NCBI GenBank assembly: GCA_913058575.1
Contig: CAJXRF010000004.1
Location: forward strand, 56,251-120,250
Origin: an uncultured Bermanella sp.
Lineage (GTDB): Bacteria; Pseudomonadota; Gammaproteobacteria; Pseudomonadales; Oceanobacteraceae
DNA: 64,000 nucleotides
Direction: 5' to 3'
Made by a program: the position numbers and the translations under genes. The notes below the pieces were generated by a model that was given only the letters and a program-made list of their open reading frames with translations, did not search any database and had not been told where the DNA came from. Shown in pieces: positions 27,149 through 37,556 of this stretch. Positions within the stretch are counted from its first letter, which is position 1, and every line of letters starts with the position of its first letter.

Positions 27149-28291
27149 ATGCGTATTTTATTATTTGTAGTTTTGTTTGTAGCCGCCCAATTGTCGTTGG
27201 CTGTTCCCAGTATTATTCCTAAGCCCCCCTCGCTGGCGGCTTCGTCATATATCCTCATTGATGCCAACAGTGGCAAAGTCTTAGTGGAAAAAGACGCTGA
27301 CCGTGTTTTACCTCCCGCTAGTTTAACTAAGATGATGACCAGTTATGTTGTGACCGAAGAATTGGCCTATGGCAACATTCAAGAAGAAGAAACGGTTCGT
27401 ATCAGCGTGAAAGCTTGGAAGGCCGAAGGGTCTCGTATGTTTATTCAAGAAGGTAAAAATGTATCCATAAAAGATTTGTTGAAAGGCGTCATTATTCAAT
27501 CCGGTAATGATGCCAGCATTGCTTTGGCCGAACACATCAGTGGCAGCGAGGATGCGTTTGCTGATGTAATGAATCAATATGCCGCTCAGTTGGGCATGGT
27601 GAATACGCACTACAATAATGCCACAGGTTTACCGTCTAAAGGGCATCATAGCTCGGCTCGTGATTTATCTAAGTTGGCCAAGCACATTATTTATGATCAC
27701 GCTGAATATTATCCTTTGTATAAAGAAAAAGCGTTTACGTACAACAACATCGAACAGAATAACCGGAATCGTTTGTTGTTTCAGGATCCAAGTGTGGATG
27801 GTTTGAAAACAGGGCACACAGAAGAAGCGGGTTATTGCCTTGTTGCCAGTGCGCAGAAAAAAGGCATGCGTTTAATTTCAGTGGTCATGGGAACCCGTTC
27901 AGACAGTGCGCGCGCCAGCGAATCTCAAAAACTATTAACCTATGGCTTTCGTTATTTTGAAAGCCATGAATTGTATGGCCAGCAAGAAACGCTGCAAACT
28001 GCACCGGTATGGTTAGGTGAAACAGAAGAGCTAGCACTAGGGGTGAAGGATGGTGCGGTGATTACCATTCCTCGTGGCCAGAAGGGCAACCTAAGCATTG
28101 AGTACAGTGTCGATGAAGTGGTTAAAGCGCCTATCAGTAAAGGTGTTGAGTATGGCCAAATTAAGGTGTCACTCGATGGCGAAATCTTAATAGAAAAGCC
28201 TTTGGTGGCTTTGCACGACATTAAAGAAGCAGGCTTTTTCGCAAGATTGTGGGATTATATTAAACTCTTCTTTTATTCTTTATTCAGTTAA
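27149..28291 (+). CDS. dacA: D-alanyl-D-alanine carboxypeptidase (PBP5/6 type)
   Basis: This 380-residue low-molecular-weight PBP trims the terminal D-Ala of pentapeptides in the periplasm. It has a signal peptide, SLTK (Ser near 58), SGNDAS (near 117) and KTGHTEEAGYC (near 220). A C-terminal beta domain and amphipathic helix (FFARLWDYIKLFFYSLFS) serve as membrane anchor. Length and order are standard. Confidence 0.95.
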   Translation: MRILLFVVLFVAAQLSLAVPSIIPKPPSLAASSYILIDANSGKVLVEKDADRVLPPASLTKMMTSYVVTEELAYGNIQEEETVRISVKAWKAEGSRMFIQEGKNVSIKDLLKGVIIQSGNDASIALAEHISGSEDAFADVMNQYAAQLGMVNTHYNNATGLPSKGHHSSARDLSKLAKHIIYDHAEYYPLYKEKAFTYNNIEQNNRNRLLFQDPSVDGLKTGHTEEAGYCLVASAQKKGMRLISVVMGTRSDSARASESQKLLTYGFRYFESHELYGQQETLQTAPVWLGETEELALGVKDGAVITIPRGQKGNLSIEYSVDEVVKAPISKGVEYGQIKVSLDGEILIEKPLVALHDIKEAGFFARLWDYIKLFFYSLFS

Positions 28292-28359
28292 GCACTTGAA
28301 ACAGCCTGCTTTTGAAATCATATTAAGGCAGGCTCACATAGGAAATAGCAGTTAAGTAA

Positions 28360-28635
28360 ATGGCCAAGAAAGCAGCTCCCCCTAAAATTGAGTTCCCCCA
28401 CCCTAATTACCCTGTAAAGGTCTTGGGTGAAACAGCTGACGATTATGAAGTGTTCATTGTGGATATCATGCTCAGGCATGTCCCTGACTTGAACACAAAA
28501 AAAATGAAATCAAGCCAAAGCAGTAATGGCCGTTTTACATCGATTACTTTTTTTATTACCGCCACCGGCATCGAACAACTAGAAGCTCTGCACAAAGACC
28601 TTATTCAACACAAGCGTGTGCGGGTCGTGCTTTAA
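28360..28635 (+). CDS. ybeD: YbeD-family (DUF493) protein
   Basis: The 91-residue product carries the conserved FPHPNYPVKVLGE start and SSNGRFTSITFFITATG core of the DUF493 family. It is a small cytoplasmic ferredoxin-fold protein of uncertain function, almost always found between dacA and lipB, as here. Confidence 0.92.
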   Translation: MAKKAAPPKIEFPHPNYPVKVLGETADDYEVFIVDIMLRHVPDLNTKKMKSSQSSNGRFTSITFFITATGIEQLEALHKDLIQHKRVRVVL

Positions 28636-28684
28636 TTAATAGTGAAGTTGGAGCTTCACAAAACGCTCAAGGGAAACTTATTTG

Positions 28685-29329
28685 ATGAACGTTGGGGTGC
28701 GCTATCTAGGCGAGGGTCTAGACTATGAGCCTGTTTGGCAGGCCATGAAAGAATTCACAGACCGTCGTGATGAGCACACACAGGATGAAATCTGGATCTT
28801 GCAGCACAAGCCTGTGTTCACTCAAGGTCAAGCAGGTAAGCCCGAGCACTTATTATTGACCGGTGATATACCAGTTATACAGGCCGATAGAGGCGGACAG
28901 GTGACTTATCACGGCCCTGGGCAAATTACAGCGTATATCATGGTGGATTTAAGGCGATTAGACCTAGGTCCGCGCTCATTGGTAACTGCCATAGAGGATA
29001 GCCTTGTGGCTCTATTGGCGCAGCACCAAATTGCCGCCTACCCCAAAAAAGATGCACCGGGTGTATATGCCGGTGAAAGTAAAATAGCCTCTCTAGGCTT
29101 ACGAATTCGTAAAGGTTTTAGCTTCCATGGATTGGCTTTAAACGTAGATATGGATTTAGAGCCTTTTCATCGCATTAATCCTTGTGGTTATGCGGGAATG
29201 GTCATGACCCAAATGGCCGACTTTATAGATAAGCCCGATATTACGGCCATTGGCCATGAATTGGCCGAGCAGTTAACAAATTGTCTGTCCTACCAAGGCA
29301 GGCAAGATTTAGGTGATAAATTGCCATGA
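28685..29329 (+). CDS. lipB: Octanoyl-[ACP]:protein N-octanoyltransferase LipB
   Basis: It transfers octanoate from acyl carrier protein to lipoyl domains. [12 protein letters not shown] (about 70-81) and the catalytic Cys in [11 protein letters not shown] are visible. I use ATG 28685 (214 residues), with AGGGAA about 10 bases upstream; a TTG one codon earlier is possible. The stop region overlaps lipA by 4 bp (ATGA), so the two are translationally coupled. Confidence 0.95.
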   Translation: MNVGVRYLGEGLDYEPVWQAMKEFTDRRDEHTQDEIWILQHKPVFTQGQAGKPEHLLLTGDIPVIQADRGGQVTYHGPGQITAYIMVDLRRLDLGPRSLVTAIEDSLVALLAQHQIAAYPKKDAPGVYAGESKIASLGLRIRKGFSFHGLALNVDMDLEPFHRINPCGYAGMVMTQMADFIDKPDITAIGHELAEQLTNCLSYQGRQDLGDKLP

Positions 29330-30297
29330 GCACAGAAAATAATAAAACCAAAGTTGATAAAAAGCAGGGCGTGAAAAAACGCGGCGCTGAAAAAGTTGCT
29401 CGTATTCCAATTAAAGTGATTCCCACTGAGATCATGCCACGTAAGCCCGACTGGATACGTGTGCGCATTCCTGCCAGTCCGAAAATCAGTGAAATTAAAC
29501 AAAAGCTACGCAAGCATGGTTTGCATACCGTATGCGAAGAAGCAGCTTGCCCTAATATTGGTGAGTGTTTCGGTGGTGGAACCGCCACGTTTATGATTAT
29601 GGGTGATATTTGTACTCGCCGCTGCCCATTTTGCGATGTCGGCCATGGCCGTCCTAACCCTTTAAATGAAGATGAACCTCGTGAGCTGGCAGAAGCCATT
29701 GCAGACATGGGTCTTAAGTACGTGGTGATTACCTCGGTAGATAGAGATGATTTACGTGACGGCGGTGCTCAGCACTTTGCTGATTGCATTAGTCATTCCC
29801 GTGCTAACAGCCCAAAACTAGAAATTGAAGTGCTGGTGCCTGACTTTCGCGGCCGCATGGATATTGCACTGGATATTTTGGTTCAAACCCCACCAGATGT
29901 GTTCAACCATAACTTGGAAACCGTGCCATCTCTTTATAAAAAAGTACGCCCAGGTTCAGATTATCAATGGTCGCTGGATTTATTAAAAAAATATAAAGAA
30001 AGCCAGCCCGATGTATTAACGAAATCAGGTTTGATGCTTGGGGTAGGAGAAACCAAAGAAGAAGTCATTGAGGTAATGAAAGATATGCGCGAGCATAACA
30101 TCGACATGATTACCTTAGGTCAGTACCTGCAGCCTAGTAAGCATCACCTACCCGTTGATCGCTTTGTTCATCCAGATGAATTTGATGAATTGGGCAAACT
30201 AGCCACCGAAATGGGATTTAAACGAGTAGCCAGTGGCCCAATGGTGCGCTCTTCTTATCACGCCGACCAGCAAATGAAAGGCGAAAGCCTTGGTTAA
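29326..30297 (+). CDS. lipA: Lipoyl synthase LipA
   Basis: This 323-residue radical-SAM enzyme inserts two sulfurs into protein-bound octanoate. The auxiliary cluster cysteines lie in [13 protein letters not shown] (about 69-81), the radical-SAM CxxxCxxC in CTRRCPFC (about 96-103), and the C-terminal RSSYHAD supplies the serine ligand. Length matches the family. Confidence 0.97.
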   Translation: MSTENNKTKVDKKQGVKKRGAEKVARIPIKVIPTEIMPRKPDWIRVRIPASPKISEIKQKLRKHGLHTVCEEAACPNIGECFGGGTATFMIMGDICTRRCPFCDVGHGRPNPLNEDEPRELAEAIADMGLKYVVITSVDRDDLRDGGAQHFADCISHSRANSPKLEIEVLVPDFRGRMDIALDILVQTPPDVFNHNLETVPSLYKKVRPGSDYQWSLDLLKKYKESQPDVLTKSGLMLGVGETKEEVIEVMKDMREHNIDMITLGQYLQPSKHHLPVDRFVHPDEFDELGKLATEMGFKRVASGPMVRSSYHADQQMKGESLG

Positions 30298-30308
30298 TGG
30301 TGTGGTTT

Positions 30309-30346
30309 ATTTCACTTAAGAGGTTCAGTTACCTCTTAAGTGAAAT
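30309..30346. repeat. Perfect 16-bp inverted repeat after lipA
   Basis: ATTTCACTTAAGAGGT (30309-30324) and its exact complement (30331-30346) flank a 6-nt loop. No T-run follows on either strand. It may still mark the end of the lipA transcript or be a protein-binding site. Confidence 0.6.
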
Positions 30347-30544
30347 GCCTCATTAGTAAAAACTCAAAGTATATTGCTAATTAAACTGATCAAAAAACAG
30401 GCAGAATACATTTTTATGGACTTTAATTAGTCTTAATACTGCTCTTCTTGAAAATAATATCGTCGATAAAATTGAGGTTTACCCCCAGTTTCCGGTGATA
30501 ACGTTCCTAAGTAGACCAGTATTTTGTTATTTTACTGTATTAGT
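30347..30544. other. Gene-free stretch before the Lys-rich repeat protein gene
   Basis: I see no gene or clear motif in this AT-rich spacer, apart from the promoter just downstream. Confidence 0.4.
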
Positions 30545-30574
30545 TTTGTTCTATTGCTCGAAAGTGGTTATAAT
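30545..30574 (+). promoter_or_regulatory. Sigma-70-type promoter of the Lys-rich repeat protein gene
   Basis: TTTGTT (30545-30550) and perfect TATAAT (30569-30574) are separated by 18 bp. The -35 is weak. The ATG follows about 55 bp downstream with AGGA at about 30611. Confidence 0.5.
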
Positions 30575-30629
30575 CTCGCGCGATTTATATACACCTTTAA
30601 AATTATCTTCAGGACCGAGCATCTGATTC

Positions 30630-31529
30630 ATGGCTAAACCTGGCAAGCGTTCAAAAAATTCACAGAAACGTCCTACCTACAATAAAATACTGAAACAGCA
30701 AGAAACCATCGAAGGCGAAGGTGAAGGCATTGTTGACCAAATAGCGGCTCTAGAAGCGCTTTTGGGAGGCGGTTTACCTGAACCAGAAGAAAATGAAGTA
30801 CAAGAAGTTGATACCGAAGAGCAAGAGCGTCTAAAAGCTGAGCGTGAAGCTCGTAAAGCTGAATTAGAAGCTTTAGAAGAGAAGCGTATTAAAGCTCGTA
30901 GTGAACGTAATGGTTCCCGTGGTGAGCAGCAAAAAGATTTAATTAAGCAGCAAGAAGAGCGGGAAGCTCGCTACAAGGAAGAGCAAGAAAAACTAAAGGA
31001 AGAGTTTCAAGGTAAGAAAGAGCTGAAGAAAAAAATTGCTGAAGGCAAGAAAGAGCTTAAGCGTCTTCAGAACATTAACAAGCTTGGAAACTTAAATGCC
31101 GCTCAAAAAGTGCGCATGGAAGAATTAGCTGAATTTGTTAAGTCTGGTGTTTTACCTTCAGCGAAAGCTGATGAAAAGCCTGCTGCTAAAAAAGCACCGG
31201 CTAAAAAAACAACAGCCAAAAAAGCAGTAGCTAAAAAAGCAGTAGAAGCTGAAGAGTCTGAAGAGACTCCTAAGAAAGAAACCGCTAAAAAAACCACTGC
31301 TAAGAAAACCACAGCGAAGAAGACGACGGCCAAGAAAACCACGGCTAAGAAGACGACCGCTAAGAAAACCACGGCTAAGAAAACAACCGCTAAGAAAACG
31401 ACAGCGAAGAAAACGACAGCCAAGAAAACTACGGCTAAGAAGACTACCGCTAAGAAAACGACAGCGAAGAAAACGACAGCCAAGAAAACGACAGCAAAAA
31501 AGACCACAGCTAAGAAAGCAGATAAATAA
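30630..31529 (+). CDS. Coiled-coil protein with histone H1/AlgP-like AKKTT repeat tail
   Basis: This 299-residue protein has a Glu/Lys/Arg-rich predicted coiled coil (about 65-170, [24 protein letters not shown] and following). The strongly basic tail (about 185-299) contains some 16 copies of the five-residue unit TAKKT. Such tails occur in bacterial histone H1-like proteins and AlgP, which bind DNA without sequence specificity. It is cytoplasmic with no signal. A role in nucleoid structure is inferred; RNA or ribosome binding is also possible. A strong terminator follows. Confidence 0.7.
   Translation: MAKPGKRSKNSQKRPTYNKILKQQETIEGEGEGIVDQIAALEALLGGGLPEPEENEVQEVDTEEQERLKAEREARKAELEALEEKRIKARSERNGSRGEQQKDLIKQQEEREARYKEEQEKLKEEFQGKKELKKKIAEGKKELKRLQNINKLGNLNAAQKVRMEELAEFVKSGVLPSAKADEKPAAKKAPAKKTTAKKAVAKKAVEAEESEETPKKETAKKTTAKKTTAKKTTAKKTTAKKTTAKKTTAKKTTAKKTTAKKTTAKKTTAKKTTAKKTTAKKTTAKKTTAKKTTAKKADK
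31281..31520 (+). repeat. 15-bp coding tandem repeat (AKKTT units)
   Basis: About 16 units of 15 bp encode Ala-Lys-Lys-Thr-Thr. Synonymous third-base changes vary between units, but two 60-bp blocks near 31385 and 31445 are nearly identical, which suggests recent internal duplication. Copy number is likely to vary between strains. Confidence 0.9.
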
Positions 31530-31550
31530 ATCTATCTGTCTATTGGATGT

Positions 31551-31579
31551 AAAAAAGCCTGCTTATGCAGGCTTTTTTT
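31551..31579 (+). terminator. Strong intrinsic terminator
   Basis: AAAAAAGCCTGC - TTAT - GCAGGCTTTTTTT: a GC-rich stem and a run of seven T directly before GGA-loop array 1. Confidence 0.9.
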
Positions 31580-31580
31580 A

Positions 31581-31780
31581 TGCCCAGGGATGGGCGGTCA
31601 ATTTTTGTTCCTTACAAAATGGACATTTCCACCGTCCGTGGTGGTCGTATCTTGAGTTTTCAGGAGCAAAACGAAAGGTGTGCCCAGGGATGGGCGGTCA
31701 ATTTTTGTTTCTTACAAAATGGACATTTCCACCGTCCGTGGAGGTCGTATATTGAGTCTCAGGAGCGAGGCGAAAGGTAT
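31581..31780 (+). repeat. GGA-loop hairpin array 1 (100-bp tandem repeat)
   Basis: Two copies with a period of exactly 100 bp (31581 and 31681 both begin TGCCCAGGGATGGGCGGTCA). Each has a hairpin GCCC-AGGGAT-GGGC (31582-31595, 31682-31695). A second hairpin displays AGGAGC: GTTTT/AAAAC in unit 1 (31656-31672) and GTCTC/GAGGC in unit 2 (31756-31771). The stem sequence changes but pairing is kept, which favours a selected structure. Loops resemble CsrA/RsmA sites. All GGA loops are on the plus strand, and the array directly follows a terminator. Confidence 0.75.
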
Positions 31781-31805
31781 GTAGGGGGGTTGTTGGTCGT
31801 ATCTT

Positions 31806-31844
31806 TCGATTTCAGAGGCTAAGTAATATAGCTCCTGAAATCGA
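31806..31844. repeat. 16-bp imperfect inverted repeat downstream of dsbD
   Basis: TCGATTTCAG (31806-31815) and CTGAAATCGA (31835-31844) pair perfectly, extended by GCTA/TAGC with a 2-bp internal mismatch. It lies between array 1 and the end of dsbD. On the minus strand it contains CAGGAGC. No T-run follows. Confidence 0.55.
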
Positions 31845-31872
31845 TTTATAGTCCTAGCTGCGTGGGCAAGCG

Positions 31873-33654
31873 TTAGTAATCAAATTGATCAAGGTGCATT
31901 AAGAAATCCGCCTTGCTGATCTCCCCTAATACTTGTGCTTCCTTAATGGTGTTGCCATCTAGCCCATAAAAAAGTAATGCAGGAGGCCCAAATATTCCAT
32001 TCGATTCTAAATAAGTTTTATGAAAATCATTGAACTCAGTGATGTCTAGTTTAATGGTATCAAAGTGACTTAGCTGGTCTTGAATGTCAGGGTCTGCAAA
32101 TAAGGTTTTTGCCATTATCTTGCATTCAATGCACCAGTCGGCATAAACATCCACCATGACTAATCTTTCAGAGTCTTGGGCGTCGCTAAGCAGTGTGTTT
32201 AGCTGGGCTTCGGTCGTAATGGTGGTGAATATATCCTTGCTGTTTTGCTGCGTGTTTTGAGATGTGCCAGCAGCGCCAGTGGTAGGCTGCGCTATTGTAT
32301 TTCCTTGAGTGACGAGATTAAACATCAATAATATTGCCAAGGCAAAAGCGAGCAGCGCCAAGCCCTTAATGAAGCGTTGCACAGAGGTTTGAGCACTTTC
32401 AAATGCGCCTAGCACCACAGAGTAACAGCCTAACAATACAATCCAGCCTGCCATGTAAATATCTTCAGGTAATACTCGCCCTAGAATCCATAAGGCAACC
32501 GCCAGTAGCAAGACGCCAAAAAAGTGTTTTACCTTATCCATCCACATGCCGGCTTTGGGTAAAACCGAAGCGCCTGTTGTGCCAATGGCAATGAGTGGAA
32601 GACCCATGCCAAGGCCAAGGGCAAATAGCGCGAAGCCACCCAGTACAGCATCCCCTGTGGTGCTTATGTAAACCAGCGCGCCTGCTAAGGGGGCGGTAAC
32701 ACATGGGCTTACCACAATGGCACTGATGGCCCCCATGAGAAAAACGCTGATAAGCCCGCCACCATCTTGCTTCTGGTTAAGGTTGTCTAATGGCTCTTGA
32801 ATAAAGCGCGGTAAGCGAATCTCGTAAAATCCAAACATGGCCAGAGCCAGTAAGACAAATAACCCGGCAAACACCCCAAGAACCACAGGCTGCTGCATGT
32901 AAATTTGGATATTAAAGCGCGCGCCCATTAAGCCCACCAACATGCCAGCTAAAGCAAAGGTGATGGCCATACCTAGTACATACGCGCTTGAGAGCATAAA
33001 GCCTTTACGCGGCGTTAGATTTTTTTGTCCGGCAATCACACTTGAAAGAATAGGCACCATGGGCAGCACGCAAGGAGTAAAAGTTAGTCCGATGCCTAAT
33101 AGTAAAAAGGTGGCCACAACGGCCAAGGCGCCTGCATTGTTTAGAAATCCTTGAATACTGCTGGCATCGTTCAAATCAGCAATGCTTGTGTCTTGCTTTT
33201 GAGCTGGCATTTCAGTGCTAAGTGGTGAATTTGCTGATACGGCTAGGGTAACTTTCTGTGGGGGGTAGCATAGACCAATGGCTTTATCGCACCCCTGGTA
33301 TTTTAATGTGATGGATTGCGTATGAGCAGGCAGCAGGCTGCGATTAATAAGGAGTGTGGCTTGATTGAAAAATACAAATACTTCTCCAAAACTTGGATCT
33401 TGTATGGTTTTCGCTTCCTCTTTAAAAGCGAACTGCTGATAGCTTGAACCATCCTCTAAGGTGACTTTTATGCGGTCACGATATAAATATACCTGCTCGG
33501 CCAAATTGAATTGAACCATTAAGTTGTCATCTAGAGTTTGACTGTCTAGCTGAATGGCCTTTTCGACAGGAATGGCGGTATCACGCTCAAATAAGCCCGC
33601 CCAACTCATAAGGGGTATGAGTAAAGTGAATAAAAATATTAAACGAACCATCAT
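31873..33654 (-). CDS. dsbD: Thiol:disulfide interchange protein DsbD
   Basis: This 593-residue protein carries reducing power from cytoplasmic thioredoxin to the periplasm. It has a signal peptide (IPLMSWAG), a periplasmic alpha domain with CDKAIGLCYPP, and an eight-helix membrane domain with paired Cys in FTPCVLPMVPI and VVSPCVTAPLAG. The periplasmic gamma thioredoxin domain follows with ADWCIECK (about 508). All redox cysteines are present. Its neighbours are unrelated; the nearest upstream gene on this strand is ispB, 160 bp away. Confidence 0.95.
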   Translation of the reverse strand: MMVRLIFLFTLLIPLMSWAGLFERDTAIPVEKAIQLDSQTLDDNLMVQFNLAEQVYLYRDRIKVTLEDGSSYQQFAFKEEAKTIQDPSFGEVFVFFNQATLLINRSLLPAHTQSITLKYQGCDKAIGLCYPPQKVTLAVSANSPLSTEMPAQKQDTSIADLNDASSIQGFLNNAGALAVVATFLLLGIGLTFTPCVLPMVPILSSVIAGQKNLTPRKGFMLSSAYVLGMAITFALAGMLVGLMGARFNIQIYMQQPVVLGVFAGLFVLLALAMFGFYEIRLPRFIQEPLDNLNQKQDGGGLISVFLMGAISAIVVSPCVTAPLAGALVYISTTGDAVLGGFALFALGLGMGLPLIAIGTTGASVLPKAGMWMDKVKHFFGVLLLAVALWILGRVLPEDIYMAGWIVLLGCYSVVLGAFESAQTSVQRFIKGLALLAFALAILLMFNLVTQGNTIAQPTTGAAGTSQNTQQNSKDIFTTITTEAQLNTLLSDAQDSERLVMVDVYADWCIECKIMAKTLFADPDIQDQLSHFDTIKLDITEFNDFHKTYLESNGIFGPPALLFYGLDGNTIKEAQVLGEISKADFLMHLDQFDY

Positions 33655-33814
33655 GTGTGCGTTTCTCGTTGCCAGTATTGTTTGGGTTTGGTGATGTAGG
33701 TCGGCTAAAAATCAGCGCCATTAGAAATATACTACAAGAATTAAGATTACAAAGATGCGAAGAGGTTCGACTAAAAAGGAAATGCGGCCAGCGATTTAAC
33801 GGCTGGCCATAATG

Positions 33815-34795
33815 TTAGTGTGTGCGCTCAATGGCAAGGTCGGCTAAGGCCATCAGGGCAGACTTGGCATCAGAATCGGTCAATAGATTGATAGCTTGCT
33901 TAGCCAGCACCACGTGCTCTTGGGCTTTTTCGTTGGTGTAATCAATGGCACCGCAGCTTTGAACTATTTTAATGATCTCAGTGAGCTCTTCAGTGCCCCC
34001 TTTACGAATGGCGGCGCGAATGAGCTGTGCTTGATCTTGTGGAGCGTGCTGCATGGCATATATAAGGGGCAGTGTTGGCTTGCCTTCAGCAAGATCATCA
34101 CCTACGTCCTTGCCTAATTCTTTGGCGTCTCCCACGTAATCCAATACATCATCGACCAATTGAAAGGCCATGCCAATATGATGGCCATATAAACGTAATG
34201 CCTCGGCTTGCTCTGTATTGGCATTGGCCAGTATGGCAGCTGAATGAGAGCTGGCTTCAAAGAGCATGGCGGTTTTACCCTGAATTACATCGCGGTATTT
34301 ATCTTCGTTTACATCTGGGTTTTTAACATTCATAAGTTGCAACACTTCACCCTCTGCAATGACGCAGGTGGCTTGGGAGAGTGTATCCATTATTTTTAGT
34401 GAGCCTAGGTTCACCATCATTTGAAAAGCGCGGCTGTATAAGAAATCCCCAACCAATACACTTGGGGCATTTCCCCACTTGGCATTGGCAGTGGCTTTGC
34501 CACGGCGTTGATCAGAGATATCCACAACGTCATCATGTAAGAGTGTGGCGGTATGCAAAAACTCTATAATAGAAGCTAGTAAGGCGTGGTTATTATCTTG
34601 GTTATTGTCCGTGTAACCCAACGCTTTGGCTGCGAGTAGCACTAATAAGGGGCGCATGCGTTTTCCGCCACTTTCTATAATATGCTGGCCAATTTTTTCA
34701 ACCAATGGCACGTCACTGTGTAACTGCTTGATGATTAATTGGTTTACCAGCAGAAAATCCTGCTCTACAACCTGGTAAATGTCTTTGACTAACAT
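33815..34795 (-). CDS. ispB: Octaprenyl diphosphate synthase IspB
   Basis: This 326-residue trans-polyprenyl synthase makes the C40-type side chain of ubiquinone. The first Asp-rich motif is LLHDDVVD (about 90) and the second is LVDDVLDYVGD (about 210), with GKRMRPLL near 45. It is divergent from rplU, the usual arrangement. Exact chain length cannot be read from sequence. Confidence 0.95.
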   Translation of the reverse strand: MLVKDIYQVVEQDFLLVNQLIIKQLHSDVPLVEKIGQHIIESGGKRMRPLLVLLAAKALGYTDNNQDNNHALLASIIEFLHTATLLHDDVVDISDQRRGKATANAKWGNAPSVLVGDFLYSRAFQMMVNLGSLKIMDTLSQATCVIAEGEVLQLMNVKNPDVNEDKYRDVIQGKTAMLFEASSHSAAILANANTEQAEALRLYGHHIGMAFQLVDDVLDYVGDAKELGKDVGDDLAEGKPTLPLIYAMQHAPQDQAQLIRAAIRKGGTEELTEIIKIVQSCGAIDYTNEKAQEHVVLAKQAINLLTDSDAKSALMALADLAIERTH

Positions 34796-34967
34796 GTACG
34801 ACCACTTTCTTTAAAGAGGCACGTATCCTAATGAGGAGGGCCTAAAGAGGCAAGGCACAGGGCTAAAAATGGCATGAAAAACCCCAAAAAAGTGGCATTT
34901 GATGACATAACCCTAATGGAAAAAGGCTCGCACAGCAGGGGCTGGGTTGTTTTAAGGCTTGCCTGCT

Positions 34968-34996
34968 TTGCTATCCATATTTATTTACTATATAAT
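34968..34996 (+). promoter_or_regulatory. Sigma-70 promoter of rplU-rpmA
   Basis: TTGCTA (34968-34973), a 17-bp spacer and perfect TATAAT (34991-34996), followed by a GC-rich discriminator (CCGCGCCCGA). The GC-rich discriminator fits growth-rate/ppGpp control of ribosomal protein genes. Confidence 0.75.
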
Positions 34997-35113
34997 CCGC
35001 GCCCGACTTGTTGGACTTGTTCCCTACAATAGAGCCGCCAAAGCGCAGTTCATAGAAGTAGGCTAAGTAACAACCCAGTGCAAGCGTGTAAAATTAAGTC
35101 CTGGAGACGAAAT

Positions 35114-35425
35114 ATGTACGCAGTGATCGTAACTGGCGGTAAGCAGTACCGTGTTGAAGAGGGTCAAACCCTTAAAGTAGAAAAAATTGAAACAGCAACT
35201 GGTGAAACAGTTGCTCTAGAAAAAGTACTTCTAATTGGCAACGGCGACGACGTTAAAATCGGTCAGCCAGTTGTTGAAGGCGCTAAAGTAACTGCTGAAG
35301 TTATTGCTCATGGTCGTCACAAGAAAGTGAAGATCATCAAGTTCCGTCGCCGGAAGCACTCCATGAAGCAAATGGGCCACCGTCAGTGGTTCACTGAATT
35401 GAAAATTACTGGCATTTCTGCTTAA
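35114..35425 (+). CDS. rplU: Ribosomal protein bL21
   Basis: The 103-residue protein starts [18 protein letters not shown], the canonical bL21 N-terminus, at ATG 35114 with TGGAGA upstream; an in-frame ATG at 35078 would add 12 non-conserved residues. [16 protein letters not shown] is the RNA-binding core. It is a component of the 50S subunit, in operon with rpmA. Confidence 0.98.
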   Translation: MYAVIVTGGKQYRVEEGQTLKVEKIETATGETVALEKVLLIGNGDDVKIGQPVVEGAKVTAEVIAHGRHKKVKIIKFRRRKHSMKQMGHRQWFTELKITGISA

Positions 35426-35545
35426 TTTTCATTGAATTGAACGGCCTTAATCACCTCTGTAGTTAAAACGGTAGATTAAGGTGAACACGAATCAAAAGCG
35501 GACTTATTGTTGGTAACGGTGATGTGTCTGTGAAGGAGAAAAGGT

Positions 35546-35809
35546 ATGGCTCACAAAAAAGCCGGTGGTAGTACTAATAACGGTCGCGATTCCCAAAGTA
35601 AACGTCTTGGCGTTAAAGCTTTCGGTGGTCAGTTCGTGACAGCTGGATCAATCATTATTCGTCAGCGCGGAACGAAAGTTCACGCAGGTGATAACGTAGG
35701 CATGGGCCGCGACCATACTTTGTTCGCAAAGGCTGATGGTTACGTTCAGTTTGAAAAGAAAGGCCAAATCTTCCGTAAGCAAGTTAGCATCGTTTCTAAA
35801 GCGAGCTAA
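35546..35809 (+). CDS. rpmA: Ribosomal protein bL27
   Basis: The 87-residue protein begins [16 protein letters not shown] and has [26 protein letters not shown], typical of bL27, whose N-terminus reaches the peptidyl transferase centre. AAGGAGAAAAGG precedes the ATG. Confidence 0.98.
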   Translation: MAHKKAGGSTNNGRDSQSKRLGVKAFGGQFVTAGSIIIRQRGTKVHAGDNVGMGRDHTLFAKADGYVQFEKKGQIFRKQVSIVSKAS

Positions 35810-35832
35810 TCTTACCAAGATGAAGCTGTAAG

Positions 35833-35865
35833 AAAGCCCTGTCGCCTAACAGCACAGGGCTTTTT
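35833..35865 (+). terminator. Intrinsic terminator after rpmA
   Basis: AAAGCCCTGT / ACAGGGCTTT stem with TTTTT tail. It is placed 24 bp after the stop codon and immediately before GGA-loop array 2. Confidence 0.85.
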
Positions 35866-36166
35866 ACGTACAGGATGTATGGATATAAAGTGTCATAGAA
35901 TTGCAGGAGCAAATTCTATTGGTACGTACAGGATGTACGGTATCCTAAAATTGCAGGAGCAATATTTTAGGGTAGTACAGGGCAGATAATGGCTTTTATA
36001 TTATCTGGAGTCCGCTATTTTTATAGTGCAGATGTACAAGATTAAAAGCTCTAAAATTGCAGGAGCAATATTTTAGGGTAGTGCAGGGCAGATAATGGTT
36101 TTTATATTATCTGGAGCTCGCTATTTATAGTGCAAATGTACAAGATTAAAAGCTCTAAAATTGCAG
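35866..36166 (+). repeat. GGA-loop hairpin array 2 (about 105-bp tandem repeat)
   Basis: At least five hairpins show a GGA loop. CGTAC-AGGAT-GTATG lies at 35867-35881, ATAGAATTGC-AGGA-GC... at 35895-35919 and CGTAC-AGGAT-GTACG at 35925-35939. CCTAAAATTGC-AGGA-GCAAT... lies at 35944-35971 and is repeated at 36051-36076. A unit of 104-106 bp recurs at 35945, 36051 and, truncated, at 36155. Between them are hairpins CAGATAAT/ATTATCTG and CGCTAT/ATAGTG. CAGGATG at 35871 and 35929 is the exact repeated motif of the CsrA sponge RNA CsrB. The array ends 75 bp before obgE. Confidence 0.8.
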
Positions 36167-36225
36167 TAAAGTTTTTATTGGTGAAGTGTAAAATCTTCGC
36201 AAAAGTGAAAAGCAAATACACGTAA

Positions 36226-37467
<1,242 letters not shown>

Positions 37468-37475
37468 GTCGCACA

Positions 37476-37505
37476 AAATAGCTGGGTTTACCCGGCTATT
37501 TTTTT
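37476..37505 (+). terminator. Intrinsic terminator after obgE
   Basis: AATAGC / GCTATT outer stem, GGGTTTACCC inner stem and a run of seven or more T. Confidence 0.85.
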
Positions 37506-37556
37506 GAGTTTTTTTGTAGTCAATTTAGCAACCAAACATTAAACGTAGAAAATATT

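Noticed and set aside
31103..31507. Long minus-strand frame of Val/Phe/Leu-Ala repeats
   Set aside because: It is the antisense of the AKKTT coding repeat and has no ribosome-binding site; its composition follows from the complementary 15-bp unit.
31543..31822. Two short plus-strand frames over array 1
   Set aside because: They run through a terminator hairpin and the 100-bp repeat, encode repeated peptides only because the DNA is repeated, and have no ribosome-binding site.
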